DNA from: Apteryx mantelli
Taxonomy: Eukaryota > Chordata > Aves > Apterygiformes > Apterygidae
Assembly (NCBI RefSeq): GCF_036417845.1
Contig: NC_089981.1
Coordinates: forward strand, 25,440,001 to 25,504,000
Length of the DNA stretch: 64,000 bases
Direction of reading: 5' to 3'
In this document: positions 40,601-52,737 of the stretch, piece after piece
How the letters are laid out: every line of letters starts with the position of its first letter
How positions within the stretch are numbered: position 1 is the stretch's first letter
The notes under the pieces: generated by a model
What the model was told of the DNA's origin: nothing
Databases searched by the model: none
What the model saw: the letters and a program-made list of their open reading frames with translations, nothing else
Translations under genes and position numbers: made by a program

Positions 40601-43600
40601 AGAAGCAGCTGTGGCTCCAGCCACCCCCATCACCTGGCCTCAGCAGAGACAGGGGGATGCATGGAAAAACAGGCATTCAAGGGAAGCGGGCAACTGGCAA
40701 AGCTCTGCCCTGCCACATCCCACTGTGCCAGTAGGAATTGGTGTTCAGGAGGCAAGGAAGGTCCTTTCATGCAACTTCTTCAGCAGAGAAGACCTCATTT
40801 TACATGCAGCTTGCAAGGAGAAATCTGGGTCTTAATTAAGAGCGATTCAAGCATTTGTGCTGTCACAGTCCCATAAGAGCTAAAGAGCCATTAATGTAAC
40901 AAAGAAGCCAGGTGATACATGCCAGGTGGCATATGCCAAGCTATACCAGCTCTGCCTGCGATTCCCAAGGAACTGCTAAGGGCAAAACAGCCTTGGGTGC
41001 CCAGAAGTCCTTTTTGTGGCTTGCCTTTCTGGCTCACACAAACTCATGCACACCTGGCAGACGGGGTTGTGCAAATGCAACGGGAAGGCAGGACAGAGAG
41101 GAGGGGAAGGCGGCTATCGGGGGCAGGGAAGGCTGGCAGCTCTACACGACAGACTTTCACTGTATGAGTCCTCGCAAGGCTGTAAGATCAGCAAAATCTG
41201 GCAAAAGCAAGCAGGATTTGCCGGGAAACCCAGGAGGAACACCTCAACTTGTCTTGTGCCTAATGGAGAGCTGAATGAAAATGCTTTATCTGCATATCAT
41301 GACCTTCAGGCAGAAAGCTTGTGAAGCGCTGGTGTTAAAGAAAATTAGAAAGGAAAATAGCAATGTATGCCAGTAAGGATGTGTATTTCGAGAGCTGTCA
41401 CTTTAGTACCTTATAAAAAAGTGTCAGGTCTCCTCATAACAGGAGCAACTTGCTTTAAGAGAGATGATGTTGTAGGGTCAAAGTATGGCAGTGGAGTACA
41501 GATTTTACTTCCAGTATTTATTCCTGTGCCAAGACTTTGTGACCTGAACAAGCCGGTGTCAGACACAAACTACAGGCAGATGAATTGGACTTTCACAGCA
41601 GATCAACAAATGAAGGGCAGCCCAGGTGGGCAGGGGCAAACGCTAACCTGCACAAACACTAACCTGTGCACTTCCAGGACTCACACCAATGCATCAAAGG
41701 CTTCACCTGCAATACCTCTGCTGGAATCAGGCCGCAGATGCAAACAGTGACTGCACTCACAAATAAGTGTGCAGCTGCTTACATGGGTTATGCCCTTCAG
41801 ATCAAGGGTGCAAGTCCATGCATGCATGGAACATTAGCCAACAAATAACCCTGAAAGATTCACAAACATCAGTTAACTGATAAGCTTTTTGGCATACTCA
41901 TTTTTTGCCAGGGTTGCAGAGAAAAGCCATGCAACTTGCTTAGTCCCCCTTGCAAGGGGGCACAAGTCAGGATTCATATCCAAGCACCCTGGTCAGCTCT
42001 GATTTATGCCAAAAGTCACAAGCAAATAGGGAATACAGTGGCCAAGCTACTGTCCTAGGCTCTCAGCTGGTATAAGCCCAGCTCTGCTGAAGTCATGGGA
42101 GACAGAGTGACTTGCATAAGGCTGAGGATCTGCCCACATACCTAGTATGTGCTGTAATATGTGCAGCTGGTTCAACTTCAGACTTACCCTAAATCTTAAG
42201 CAACAACTCAGAGGTACCTGCCGCTACCATAAATGCACTCATTTTGAAACATAATTGGAAATCCAACACCTGATGCTAACTGGCAATTCTTGGTCATGGT
42301 CTGCAGTGTAAGCCCCCAGGCTCTCTGCAGGTATCCAAAATCCTTTCCATCCCAGCACTCTTGAAACCTTCAAGACATGGACCAATGAGGTATGCAAGAC
42401 AGGAAAGCTCTCAGCCAGCCCACCTACCACCTTTCAGCTCTGGTGGCATGTAATCATCTCTTCCCTCAGCATACTCGCCCTCCTAGAAACCACCTTCTGC
42501 TCCTCGTTACCTGGATACTTGTTCAAGTTCAGCATCACATGGAGGGATGGCCCAGACTGACACACTTGTCATCCAGAAATCTGCCATTAGCTAAAATGCT
42601 ATTCAGATTATGGCAGTATAAGTAATAGATACAGAAAGGGCACACACGGGCTAGAAGCAATAACGGTCACCTTCATTTCAGGCATGCCACAGTAAGCAAA
42701 ATCTACATCTCTACAGTAATTACAAATCTATTGGCCATTTGCGTGAGAAGAAGGGCAGTAGAAAAATTGAGTGCTATACAGTATCCACTTAGGCCTGGGG
42801 TGGGGGGAGGGTTATGTAACTAATAATCTTTTCTCTGTTCGAGAGTTTCCACATGCTAGTAGAAGATGGGTGCCAGATGCCATCTTTTTCTAAGAGTCTA
42901 ATTTCACTGGAGTTATTATTTCCACAGAATTATGCAGTCACCCACAGAGAAAGATAACTTTGGCTTCTGTCACACTCTGTGTATTTTGGATATAGATACT
43001 TGAATAGGAAATGAGAATAGAAGAACTGCACCTCTGTCTATTAAAATGAATTATGTGCAAGTAAAGGCTTCTGAACTGGACCCATAATCTTAATACACAA
43101 AGCACACTTGGAACAACAGGCATGTGAGACTTGAGCAATACATTTGAGTTAATGAAGCCTTTAATTTACAGCACAGCCTGCAACTGCGATCAGCACTAAC
43201 CACTTAACACAACAACACTAGGACTGGGAAGAGCATTCAAAGAAGCCTGCACATCCTAGCCCTCCAGTCTCAGTTACCCATACCTAAAATCAGCCTGTCA
43301 TAGCAACAACTACAACAAAGAATGACAATGTCATAGTAAGAACATACAAATTTAGTCTTAAAAAATAAGTAATGGCATGTAACACTCTTCTGAGCTCTAA
43401 CTGGAATAAATCAGCACAGGTTTTTGCTCAGTGGGGCAATAGCACAGAATCTCTAAGCAATGCAACGCACGTCAGGGTTTCTGTATTCATCTGGATCACA
43501 GCACCATTTGACCCTTCCTCAGAAACCTCAAATGATGCCCACCCAAATTTTCCTGCTCTGTTCAATACTTGTTACCAATGAATACTTTTCCATATCATGA

Positions 43601-46600
43601 CTTTGTCAGGTTTTTTTGGCCCAGTTTTTGTAAGTGACCTTCATACTCCCCCATGGTGACATCTCGCATTCACTCATCTGTCTCGGGGGATTGACAAGGG
43701 CTGTTTCTGGGCAGGAGGTTTGCTGGCTGCTTCCCACCTGGGAGGGGAAGGGGCTGAGGGCTTGACTTGTTCAGTGCTGCCAAAACAACCTTTTCTCTCC
43801 CCTCCCCAGCTCTCTGTTTGAGGATACAAGGAAAGGAAGAGGAAAGGGAAGGAATGGGGATTGTTAATATATGGCTTCTGGGCAAAAGCTGTTGCCAACA
43901 GGGGCACAGGAGTGCTTCACCTCCTTCCCACACACAGGACTGCATCAGAAACAGAGGGAATGTCGGGATGAGAGCCTGTAGAGTTCACCTTCCTCAAAGA
44001 GAAACACCAATATAACCTATAGCCCCCACCCCCAAAAAGAGACCTATTTACAGCTACATAATATCTTTGATATGGCCTGTTTTCCTTGAGGTGATGTGTG
44101 AACCCCTCTACTTTGTAGTTTAGCCCTAACTTTAGGGAAAAAATAGGGTCCCTTTGAATATGTAGCATTATATGGACACCAGAATAACTGCATGTCTTTG
44201 GGCTCATCCCATTCTCCACACTTGCAGCCCCTGTGATCATGATGCCTGCTGGGCACAGAGAGGTCCTCAGGGCAAGGGTCATCTCCCACAACCCCACACT
44301 AAAAACTTCTTAACTGCTAGGAAAAAAATAGGACAAAAATCACTAATGAGGCAGTCTCAGGAGGAATTTCTATTAAGACAGGACCAATGGTGACTGTACA
44401 AGAAGGGAATCAAACCTCACATATCCATGAAGGAAATGCACTGCTTAGTATTGCGCTCCAACTGCAGGCTTTCAGACCACCCTGCTCTATGCAGAAAAAA
44501 CAGCTCTTACTCCAAATCCCTTTGTGCTTTTCTCCCCTTCCCCACCGCCACCTCCCACATTGTATCCTTTCCCATGACATTGGCTGGTGCATTTAACCCA
44601 CACACACAGGCTTTGGGATTCTCGCAGCCCCACCAACTTTCCCAACCTGCTACAGGCAGGGGTGCTCAGGAGCCACCAAGCTGCTCCCCACTGCAGCATA
44701 ACAGGTAGGAGACAGCAAGGAGACATCAGAGAGGCATACAGGGCTTGTGCAGAGGAATGCTTTAGCAATATCAAGAATCATTTTTGAGCAGGATGCTCCT
44801 ATTTGTCTACCGGGATAAGTGAAGAAAGCTTCCCTCCAAGGTCACTTCCAACCAGACCAGGCATTGCTCACCAGCTGCAGCAGGACCTGCAGGCAGATGA
44901 ATCCTCTCTGTCACAGCCAACCCCCATACAAGTCTGGACTCTGGTGTCAGTGGGACCCCAGACCTTTATCCCAGCGGAGGACATGATGCAGTACCTCAAA
45001 AGGTATTTCATCCAGGCCTCTTGTTTTTGTGGGCACACTGCCTCTCGGCACATCTGAATTTCACAGCACCACAGGCAACAGCTTGGCTAGCTCTGTGCAA
45101 GATGTTGAGGTCTCTCCTTGCACATGGTGCAGGCACACCACATCCCCCAGGCCGTGATGCACACCTGGCAGCCAGCACTAACAAGCAGTCTTACCCCTCT
45201 ATCTCTGTGTAGCTGCCTCTCCATGGTTTGCGCCTCCTTGCATGGTTTCTTCCAGCCGTCAGCTGCACAGCAGACCTACAGCTCAGTGTTTTAAGTAAAC
45301 TGCTACATTTCTTGTAAGACTATCTTAAAGAAGGAAAGTAGGGGAGACACAGGAAACCATGTTGCATCCAAGTAGTCACAGCCATCTGCTGCATTTATGT
45401 ACAAAGGCCATAGGCTTGAGAATTGGGAGAAAAATCATGTTGCTCTCAGCTGTGCTTTTCTCACATCTTCTCCACTGATACTGATGCTGCAAGATACTGG
45501 GAGAGGACTTGCACTGTAGACAAATGAATTTCTCTGGCTAACTTGGTGCTGCCCCCACAGATAGCATCCCCAGCATAAGCTGTAGCAGAGAGATCCATGC
45601 TGGCTCCAAACATCTGGTCCATGTACGTAGCACAAGGTACTGTGCTACAGAGATAAGGCCCAGGCTGCAAGGGTGGCACCTCGCTGCAACCAGACAGATT
45701 GCTCTTCGGTGCTCCCTTCAGCAAGCGACTCGCCAGAGGGAGCCCAGCAGCCATAGGGCTGGCCTGCTTCTTGCCCCCACACAGCTCCAGCTGGCAGCTG
45801 TGCAGGGGCTGCGCCATGCTCCTAGGCAGCGCACTGCGTTGCACAATGTGGTTTCAGCCAGCCCTTTGTGGGCCGTAGCACAACCAGGGCAGCACACTGC
45901 ACTCCTTCTGAAGGAGAGCAATCTGAAAAGGTCATCTGCAAAGAAGTGCTCCTTTATGGCTACAAAGGCTGGCAACTCTTTTCTATGAGCTCTTTGGAGG
46001 GGCAGATTAGCGCTTGCTAAAACCCTTCTCTCCCACTTCCACGGCCATGGGAAACAACTGCAGCTCTAGTCACGGCTCCTAGTGTCATCATCCCTCCAGC
46101 GCTCCACAGGCTTCATGCCTATGCTAGTTGCCTTTGGTGAAGGCAGCAAGTTGGTATATCAGGGATTAAGCCAGAGCAGAAACGTGTTGTTATGCACCAT
46201 AAAGCTCAAGCAAAGAAAGCACTCTTTTGGTTTTCCCTGAATTACCTTCCTGAGCTGTAATTCCTGGTGTAGGTACAGCCTTCTGGCCCAAAAAACATAT
46301 GCCATTCCCAGCACATAGCTGTGCTTTAGTCACTTGCCTTCTCAAAGTTTAGTTGAAATACACTCTGCAAGACTACCCTGATCCACTGGCCTTAAGAGCC
46401 AAGTACTGTTTCCTTTAAATTATGAAACAAATTCTGCCAATTGTTGACCCATTCCAATATTGTCCCAGCATAAGATCTCACTTCTGAGGTACCAGCATTA
46501 AATTCACTGTAATGAGGACCATTACTTGAGGATGAATTTAGTTTATGGAACAGAAGCACAAAGATACCAAACCTCTTCATTTATTTGTGAAGAGCATGAG

Positions 46601-48052
46601 AGGGAAGCTTAAAAAAAAAGTGTTGGCATTCCCATGATATAATTTACAAGCTATTTCCCTCTGTCTCTAAAGATAAAAATCACCCACAAGCTGCTGATGA
46701 ACTTACCAGCTACATGTTAATGACTGGGGGGAAAATTGATCTGAAGTATCAGACAATACAAGCTGTTGTACAGAACTAACTAAGAACTGTAGAAGTTTTG
46801 AACCCTGGCTTTGTGTATTAGGGAGGGGAAAGGACAGGATTTCTACCTGTGAGGAAAAGCACAATGGAGTTGCTGCAACCTGGACTAGCTGTTAACCAAA
46901 ATATCTCATAACAGGACGATAATGAATCTGCAGGGACATCAGGATACCAGCAATAGGTGTTTGGTGCTGCAGTGAGAGCACAAGGCAACTTTCCCACCAA
47001 CACTTTGCTATTCTTATAGCACATGTTGTTGGGGTATTCACCCAAATCCCTCCCTTTCTAGAAAGAGGAACATGCAAAGCGGTGCATTTAACAGCACAGC
47101 TTCTCTCCTGTCCTGGGTGAAAGCGTTTTGTCCTCTGGGTGAAAGCGTTTTGTCCTCTGTCAGTACAGCAACACCTCCCCTTCACCTGCAGGGTCTGGGA
47201 TCACTGGGCCAGCCTGGCACAAGCCACAACTACTTCATCTATTAGCATCACCCCATCAATCCAGCTGTGCCACCACAAGCATAAGCCTGTTCCTGTCCTC
47301 CGCTAAAGGACAAGCAGCGAGTTGCTACCTTATTGCTGGTGGTGTTAATTAAGCTTCATGACTCCCCCATGAGACAGACAGGTGATGCCATCCCTGTCTC
47401 ATGCCATCGGATGGTGGAAGAGCAAGACTGGCTTCTCAGGGGAGGCGAAGTCCCGGTGGGAGGCTGCTCGGTCCCGGAAAGGGCTGCGTGCCGCGGTGGC
47501 CTCCAGAAGCCGGCACGGGCAGCGGGAGGCCGCTTCCCGCCCGCCCGGTCCCCGTCAGCCGGCCACGGACCGCGCAGCAGAAGCCAGGCGTCACCGCGGG
47601 CGGCTCCGGGCGCGGAGGCCAGCCCGAGCTGTCACCTGCGCGGCAAGGCTGGAGCCGCGCGGAAGCCGGACCGCCGCAGCGACACGAAGCCGGTACCTCG
47701 AGAAGCGCTCGATCAGGAGAAGGGGGCGGAGGTGAGAAAGCGCCCGGGCGGGCGGGCGGGCGGGCGCACCGCTGGAGCAACAGCTGCGCCGTGGCCCCGC
47801 CGAGCATCGGCCCCGCGGGCACCACCCGCCCCGGGGCCGGCGGCGACGGCCCGGCCCGCCCGCGGGGCGCAACATGGCGCCGGGGGGCTGCGGCCCCCGT
47901 CGCCAACGGCCGCCAACGGCCGCTCCGCGCGGGGGGGGCGGGTGGGGGGAACGGCACCGGGGGGTTGGGAAGGCGGCTGCGCCCTCCAACGCCTCCCGCG
48001 GGACGGGTCCCGCCGCCCGGCCCGCACTCACCACGGTGACAGGGGACACCAT
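25184..48052 (-). CDS. TMEM86A: TMEM86A, lysoplasmalogenase-family membrane protein
   Basis: Three coding exons (48052-48032, 30340-30076, 25611-25184) join in frame through GT-AG introns to 237 residues including the start Met. Human TMEM86A, as I recall it, has about 240. The product begins MVSPVTVVKSEGPKL, almost the human start, and is hydrophobic throughout with about eight membrane segments (near residues 17-33, 40-60, 71-88, 95-113, 119-138, 143-161, 174-195, 204-224). Family-conserved acids stand at D82 (SALGDAFLIW) and D190 (MVSDLTVAVNKFCFP); these are the residues proposed for catalysis in YhhN proteins. Known: the family cleaves the vinyl-ether bond of lysoplasmalogens in the endoplasmic reticulum membrane; TMEM86B is the best-studied member and TMEM86A has been reported to do the same in fat cells. 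No stop, frameshift or missing segment is seen. The start lies in a strong context (GCCGCCGACATGG) and no upstream ATG was seen in the near 5' UTR. Confidence 0.97.
26300..26330. repeat. Fragment of 'ACACCAGTGTAA' dispersed repeat
   Basis: 'CTACACCAGTGTAACTGGCC' contains the near-palindromic core ACACCAGTGT shared with other old copies in the window. Too short for a firm family call. Confidence 0.35.
27261..27360. repeat. GGA-rich purine block
   Basis: (GGA)n at 27275-27304 is followed by further G-runs (GGGAGGGAGGGG near 27320, GGGGGATGGGGAG near 27347). On the + strand it is nearly all purine and could form a G-quadruplex. It lies in intron 2 of TMEM86A. The frames across it are low-complexity and were not called. 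Confidence 0.75.
30076..30340 (-). CDS. TMEM86A: TMEM86A coding exon 2
   Basis: Acceptor TTTTCTTTTAG ends at 30341 and donor G|GTGAGT starts at 30075 on the transcribed strand. It codes for residues 8-95 plus one base: 'VKSEGPKLVPFFKATCVYFV', the first three membrane segments, and 'ALGDAFLIWQEQGYFIH' carrying the conserved Asp-82. Phase 0 at the start and phase 1 at the end match the flanking exons exactly. Confidence 0.97.
31799..31835. repeat. Two copies of a 16-base palindrome
   Basis: TTCCAGATATCTGGAA at 31820-31835 is perfectly self-complementary. A copy lacking one base, TTCAGATATCTGGAA, lies at 31799-31813, so the pair is both a direct and an inverted repeat. It lies in TMEM86A intron 1, on no recognised element. 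Confidence 0.9.
42058..42135 (+). repeat. Ancient dispersed repeat fragment
   Basis: 'TCTCAGCTGGTATAAGCCCA', 'GCTCTGCTGAAGTCATGGGA' and 'AAGGCTGAGGATCTGCCC' follow the order of a common amniote repeat (cagctggtgtaaat, ccattgaagtcaatgg, ccagctgaggatctggccc). Moderately worn. Confidence 0.6.
47111..47159. repeat. 22-base tandem repeat, about two copies
   Basis: GGGTGAAAGCGTTTTGTCCT occurs twice in a row, the second copy two bases longer between units. Local duplication just outside the CpG island; no function seen. Confidence 0.85.
47743..47765. repeat. (CGGG)n microsatellite
   Basis: About five CGGG units inside the CpG island, in intron 1 of TMEM86A. On one strand it has the spacing of a G-quadruplex. 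Confidence 0.85.
48032..48052 (-). CDS. TMEM86A: TMEM86A coding exon 1 (seven codons)
   Basis: ATG at 48052-48050 in a strong context, then VSPVTV, then donor GTG|GTGAGTG at 48031. The exon ends on a codon boundary and exon 2 opens with GTG (Val-8) AAG (Lys-9), giving MVSPVTVVKSEG, the conserved vertebrate start. Only 21 coding bases lie here, so the exon is easily missed by gene finders. Reading through the donor without splicing gives a proline/arginine-rich frame with no family match. Confidence 0.95.
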
Positions 48053-48099
48053 GTCGGCGGCGCGTGTCCGTCCGTCTGTCCGCTAGCCGATCGGTCAGT

Positions 48100-48275
48100 C
48101 GGTGCGCGCACCCACCTCGCCTCCCGCCGGCCGGGCGGCCGGGACGTTTTTTTACAACGCGGTGACGTCACTGGAGGGGGGGTGCCGCGGCGAGTGCGCT
48201 GCGGGGAGAGGGCGGCGGGGCGGGGCGGGGCGGGACCGGCCCCGCCCCCCGGGGGCAGGGGCGGGGCGGGGGTGG
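48100..48275 (-). promoter_or_regulatory. TMEM86A: TMEM86A core promoter with CRE and GC boxes
   Basis: A perfect palindromic cAMP-response element TGACGTCA is at 48163-48170. Just downstream in the direction of transcription is an A-rich GTTGTAAAAAAAC (48158-48146) that could act as a weak TATA-like box. GC boxes (GGGGCGGGG type) cluster at 48211-48234 and 48258-48272. A start of transcription near 48110-48125 would give a 5' UTR of about 60-75 bases. Motifs are seen; use and start site are inferred. Confidence 0.65.
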
Positions 48276-51200
48276 GCAGGGGGCAAATGGCGGCGGGGGA
48301 TTTGCTGCCGTTGGGCTGAGCGTGGCTGCCCCCGCAGGCTCGGCCTCGAGACTCCTGTCCTGGCTCCCTTCTGGCTCCCTGCTCTCCCCGAGGCGCTCGG
48401 GGCTGCCCGGGTCCCGCCGTGCGGCCGTGCCCCTGGCCTGCAGCAGGGCCGTGCCCCTCTCCCGCGCTGATGGCAAGCTGGGGGTGCCCCAGGCCTCGGA
48501 GCCTCCAGGGCCTGGCTCGCCCGCGGCGCAGCAGTCCCGTGCAGTACCTCATCCTCTTTTCCGCCCGCGCGCAGGCCGCCCCGACGCCCTCGTGGCCGGC
48601 CGTTCCCCATCACCCAACGGCCCGCGAGTTGCAGTTTTTGGGGAGACGCGACGCGTTCCTGGAGGTTTGCTGCCGGCGCGGCCTAGCGAGAGCCCTTTCG
48701 CCGCTCCATGCCTCGGCTTCCCCATGGGAAGTGGCCACCTGCCCGGAGGAGCCAGCGGCATTTCCACAGCAAAGGACGAGCTCGGGAGCGGCATGAGGGA
48801 GGACGCGGAAAAGACGGTAACGCCGGCTGGTGCATGAAGCACGTGCCCACCCGGGTCCGCCCGAGGTAGCGCCTGCTCCACTGCTGCCCCCTTGCAGCCG
48901 GGGGCTTCCTGGGCTTTCCCTCCCGCCCGCGGCGTTGCCCAGAGCGGCATCCCAGCCCCAAGCCGTCAGTTTATCATCTTTCCCCTCGCCGCACCTGGTT
49001 ACCCGTCCTTTGCCCCTTGCATGTGGAGCTGTTGGCATCGGTGTCGGCGCCGCCAGGTCCTGGCGGCAGTGCCAGGCACCGGGCCCAGGGCAGCAAAGTC
49101 CCCGTTGTGCCCCTTCTCAGGCGTCCTTCCCTTTTCACTTCCTCTCGGGATGTGCCGGTGTAGCCCACACAGCCTCCCTCCATCCCTTGGTGCCTGCACA
49201 CCTCCAGCCCTGGCCTTTCTCGCTCCTTCTCCCTCCTGTGACCCCCTGCATCAGCTCTCACGCCTCTGCCCTTTCTCCTCTGCCTGCCCCTTTTGCAGAC
49301 CCCTCCGGCCTCCCTCTCTTTCTGCTCGTCCTCGCCACCCCCCTGCTCTGGTTTCCCCTCTCCAGGGTCTCCTCTCGTTTCACAGCCGCCCCCAGATGCT
49401 TCCAGCCTTCTCCATCTTCACACGTGCAGGTGCTTTTAAAGACGGTTTCGCCGTTCTGCTGCAGACAAAGGCTATTCTCCTGGGCTCTCCCTGCTGCCCT
49501 GTGGCTGCCGATGTCCCCATGCGACCTAGGAGCAGGTCCCTGCCTGCCCTCTCCCTCCCAGCTCCCGTTCCCGTCCCTGTCCTCGTGCCAGGCCCACCGA
49601 GAAGCTGCAAAAATGTTAGTATTGGCGCAAAGACGAGGCCGGGAACATATAATCGGGGATACTAGAGAGCAGGACGCGGCAGCTCAATCTTATTAGAGTG
49701 ACCCTGGGACTACCTTCAATCTATTTTTACTTTGGAGATTAATATTTAAGGATGCAGGAAGCCGCTTTAAATGTAATATCATCTTGCTCGAAAGTTTTGC
49801 TTCATAGCAAAACAAGTAGGTACTTAAATAGAAGATGATTAAGTAATTTGCTATTTGTAGTCTGAGCAGAGGTCGTGTTCAGCATTTATCACATCAAGGG
49901 AACATTTTCTTCTATAAATTTAAAAAAAGACCTGTGCAAATCTTTTGCAATCTTTGTGCAATAGATTAGTATTATGTTTCTGAGGACATAATGTATGCAA
50001 ACAGCAGTCCTGAGTTTACACAGAGGCAACCCAATTTGTATCAATAGAGACATGTAAATAGAGAGAGGGTAGCATCTGGCCCATCACCATCTGATGTAAC
50101 TGGGATGTACACTGAAGCCTTTGCATCATTTACCAGTCTGAGAAGGATTTCCACCAGAAAAAGAAACTGCAAATCTGCACTATCAGATCAAGGAGTCATT
50201 GGAGTGAAATCTGTGACAAGTAAACCTGAATGAAATAAAAGGAAACGGTTCTTCCTACGGCAAAAACCCATGTGGTCACAGCCAGGATATTGAGTACCGT
50301 TATTACAATTTCAGCTAAAATAGTTCACAGGGCAGTAACATTTCAGTGTGGCAATAAGAGCAGGATAAGCTTTTCCTTCTTCAGGGAACTAAGTGAACTA
50401 GACAGTAGGAAGAAATTTCATAGCTTTTCACAACAGAGGCTTCGCCCTGCTGAAATCAAGGGGAATGGTCTCTAACGGGAGCAGCATAGGGAGACAGAGC
50501 TAGAAGTATTTAGATATTAAAAGATGCGGTTAATTTGATACCGTATGGGATTTTCAGGAGGACTGATGGACTCTCAGAACTTGGGTTCCTAATCACTGTT
50601 GAAAATCCTTTAAGGCACTTGAATACGTCTTGGCATCTAAATACCTCCGAAAAAATCTACTCCCTGATCCTCAGCCAAACTCTTCGTCTGCTTATTCTGG
50701 CCTTTATTGAAGCAAGAAGCCAGGCAGCACGGTGGGTGCGTGCATGTTCCCATCCGTTTGCGTTCGGATATTGTCTCTGCTGCTCCAAAGCTGGAGGCAA
50801 TGTATGCAGCTTTGCATTCATTAATTTTTTTCTAGCAATATTTGCCTTCACTGGTTACTAGTTGAAGCTTAGCCTGGTCTAGCAAATCAAGAACTTCTGT
50901 CATTTATGCAAACATTCAAAATACATTAATGTTTGGGGACAGGTTTTGACACCGTGTAATTAGCATGAAGAAGCCTGCAGGAAGTGAAGGGGAAATTGTG
51001 TGCATGTCCTGACTTCCCCATCTCAAACAGGTACTGGGAAACTCTATCCCATTAGTTTCACTTAACAGAGGGAGTTTTGACCCTTTTTGATTTCCTGACA
51101 GCTGCCTCTCACAAATCTTTTAATAATAGAGATTTAAAAGTCCTAACGCTGCAAATATGGTATTTGTATGTAATGAAGAGCTGACTCCCATGATAAAGAT

Positions 51201-51768
51201 TTTGCAACCTGAATATGAGGTGAAAATAGGTTTCTTGGCTTATTTAATAGTAGGTTCATTTCAGGTCACTCGTAGGGTTATTCACAGGACGATGTCCATT
51301 TTTCCAGGGTCAAAATAAGTGCCACATCAAGGACAGGTAATTTCCCTTAAGTTAGGGATACCTTGGAGTATAGCTTAAGAGTTTGGAAATAATAGTAATA
51401 TTTTACCTTTTACCTAAATGAGAGCAGGCATAGAGCAGGTCCCAGCACAAACCCACTCCCACTGGAGAAACAGCACCCCAAACAACAGATAAAGCAAGCA
51501 AAAGGAATACAGGGTACAGTGGCAGACCATGCAGCGGCATGATAACATGATGCAATTTGTCTTAGTTTGTGCACACCGTGCTTTCTTTTCCTTCTTCTTC
51601 CCCCTCCCCCCCTTTTTTTTTGGCTGGTGTTGCTCCAGTGCCTAGATTCCTCCTTTGCTGTCTCTTCTCCTGATTAGTTCAGGCAAGAGAAATCTCATGT
51701 GGCTCATCACAGCATTTTGTTCTGACAAACAACAACTCCATGGATTTAAAAATATATAGTTTTAATTT

Positions 51769-51780
51769 GGGGGGGGGGGG
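51769..51780. repeat. Poly-G run (12)
   Basis: Twelve G bases directly after TTTTAATTT. Simple homopolymer. Confidence 0.9.
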
Positions 51781-51919
51781 AGTTATTTTTAACTCACCTT
51801 CAGTAGGCAAACAGAGAGCAGTAATAATGTGAGCATAAATTTATGGTGATTGGGTATCACAAAAGCATGTTGGTGGCTGAAAATGATTCTGTGGGCAATG
51901 TTTGTGGTCTCTGGGGGGA

Positions 51920-51978
51920 GGAAAAAAAAAAGGAAAGCAAAGGGAAGCAAAGTAAAAAAAAAAAAAAAAAAAAAGGAA
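51920..51978. repeat. A-rich run with A21
   Basis: An A/G-rich stretch with GGAAAGCAAAGGGAAGCAAAG and then 21 consecutive A bases at 51954-51974. It could be a retroposon tail, but no body is recognised. Confidence 0.8.
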
Positions 51979-52737
51979 AAGTCCCATCTTCAGCAAGGCT
52001 GCTATGCAGCCAATTTTTTTCTGAAGGATCCCACATTGTCCATGCTACTGCACGTAGCCCCGTGGCTCATGCGAGTGTGTTGGTTCTTTATAAAAGTAGC
52101 AGCCATAAATTTCAGTAATACCTTGGCGCTTTTTCTTCCCCTCTCTGTATTCTTTTCCACCAGTCTACTCTCCTGCTGAGGAAACATCCTTCCATGGACT
52201 CCAGCAGCCCCAGCCTGAAATCTGTAAGCAAAATCTCCACAACTTGGCTTGACTTTGCTAGACACCGCTCAAACACATCCAAAACAGATAGTTTCCACCA
52301 TGAAGCTCTTCCATAAAGTGATTGCATTCGCAGTGCAAGGGTCTGTGGATGTTGGCATGTGATCGAGTGCTGGAAACATTTTGCATAAGACTCATCCGCG
52401 TGAGGGGCTCCCAGGTCGGCTCCTTGCTGGCTGCTCTGAGCATGGTGCTCCCTGGAGCCCAGGACAGCGGCGTTCGTGCCATGGGATTTGTCCAGTGTGG
52501 ATTTCTAGAGAGTGCCTATTTTGTCACATCCGTCTCTGTTTAGGCCCGTTTCTGGTTTGCATATGCATCACTGTGCCGGTGCCTGATGCTGTCTGTCCAG
52601 GATTTTCTTTTCATATCAGGTAATCTGATGTTTCCCCCTACATATGAAGAAATACTGAGCTGTTTCCTTTTTATATAGATTTATTTCTTGAAGCCTAGAT
52701 AAATCCAGAAATTGCCTTTGCTTCCCTCATGACAGCA

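Larger units (their letters stand above)
30341..48031 (-). other. TMEM86A: TMEM86A intron 1 (17.7 kb)
   Basis: Donor G|GTGAGTG at 48031 and acceptor TTTTAG at 30341. I found no other coding exon inside. It holds a double palindrome at 31.80 kb, an old dispersed repeat at 42.06 kb, a 22-base tandem repeat at 47.11 kb, a pyrimidine-rich run at 37.11-37.13 kb, and G+C-richer patches near 33.5, 39.8 and 43.7 kb without evident genes. The last 600 bases before the donor are CpG-island sequence. Confidence 0.85.
47430..49060. other. CpG island over TMEM86A exon 1
   Basis: CpG dinucleotides and G+C are very dense from about 47430 to 49060, in contrast to both sides. The island covers exon 1, its donor and the start of intron 1, and reaches about 1 kb upstream. 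It contains (CGGG)n at 47743-47765, AACATGGCG at 47871 and AAATGGCGGC at 48285 (both YY1-like), and several GC boxes. Long open frames on both strands here are by-products of base composition. Confidence 0.9.

Noticed and set aside
47333-48319. Long + strand open frame (328 codons) over the CpG island, and several - strand ones there
   Set aside because: Composition is almost only Ala, Gly, Pro and Arg, the frame is antisense to TMEM86A exon 1, and open frames occur in most frames here because stops are rare in G+C-rich DNA.
48830-49696. Open frame of 288 codons on the + strand
   Set aside because: Pro/Ser/Leu-rich with no domain, in pyrimidine-rich CpG-island flank, with a second overlapping frame of similar length. 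No splice or start context supports it.
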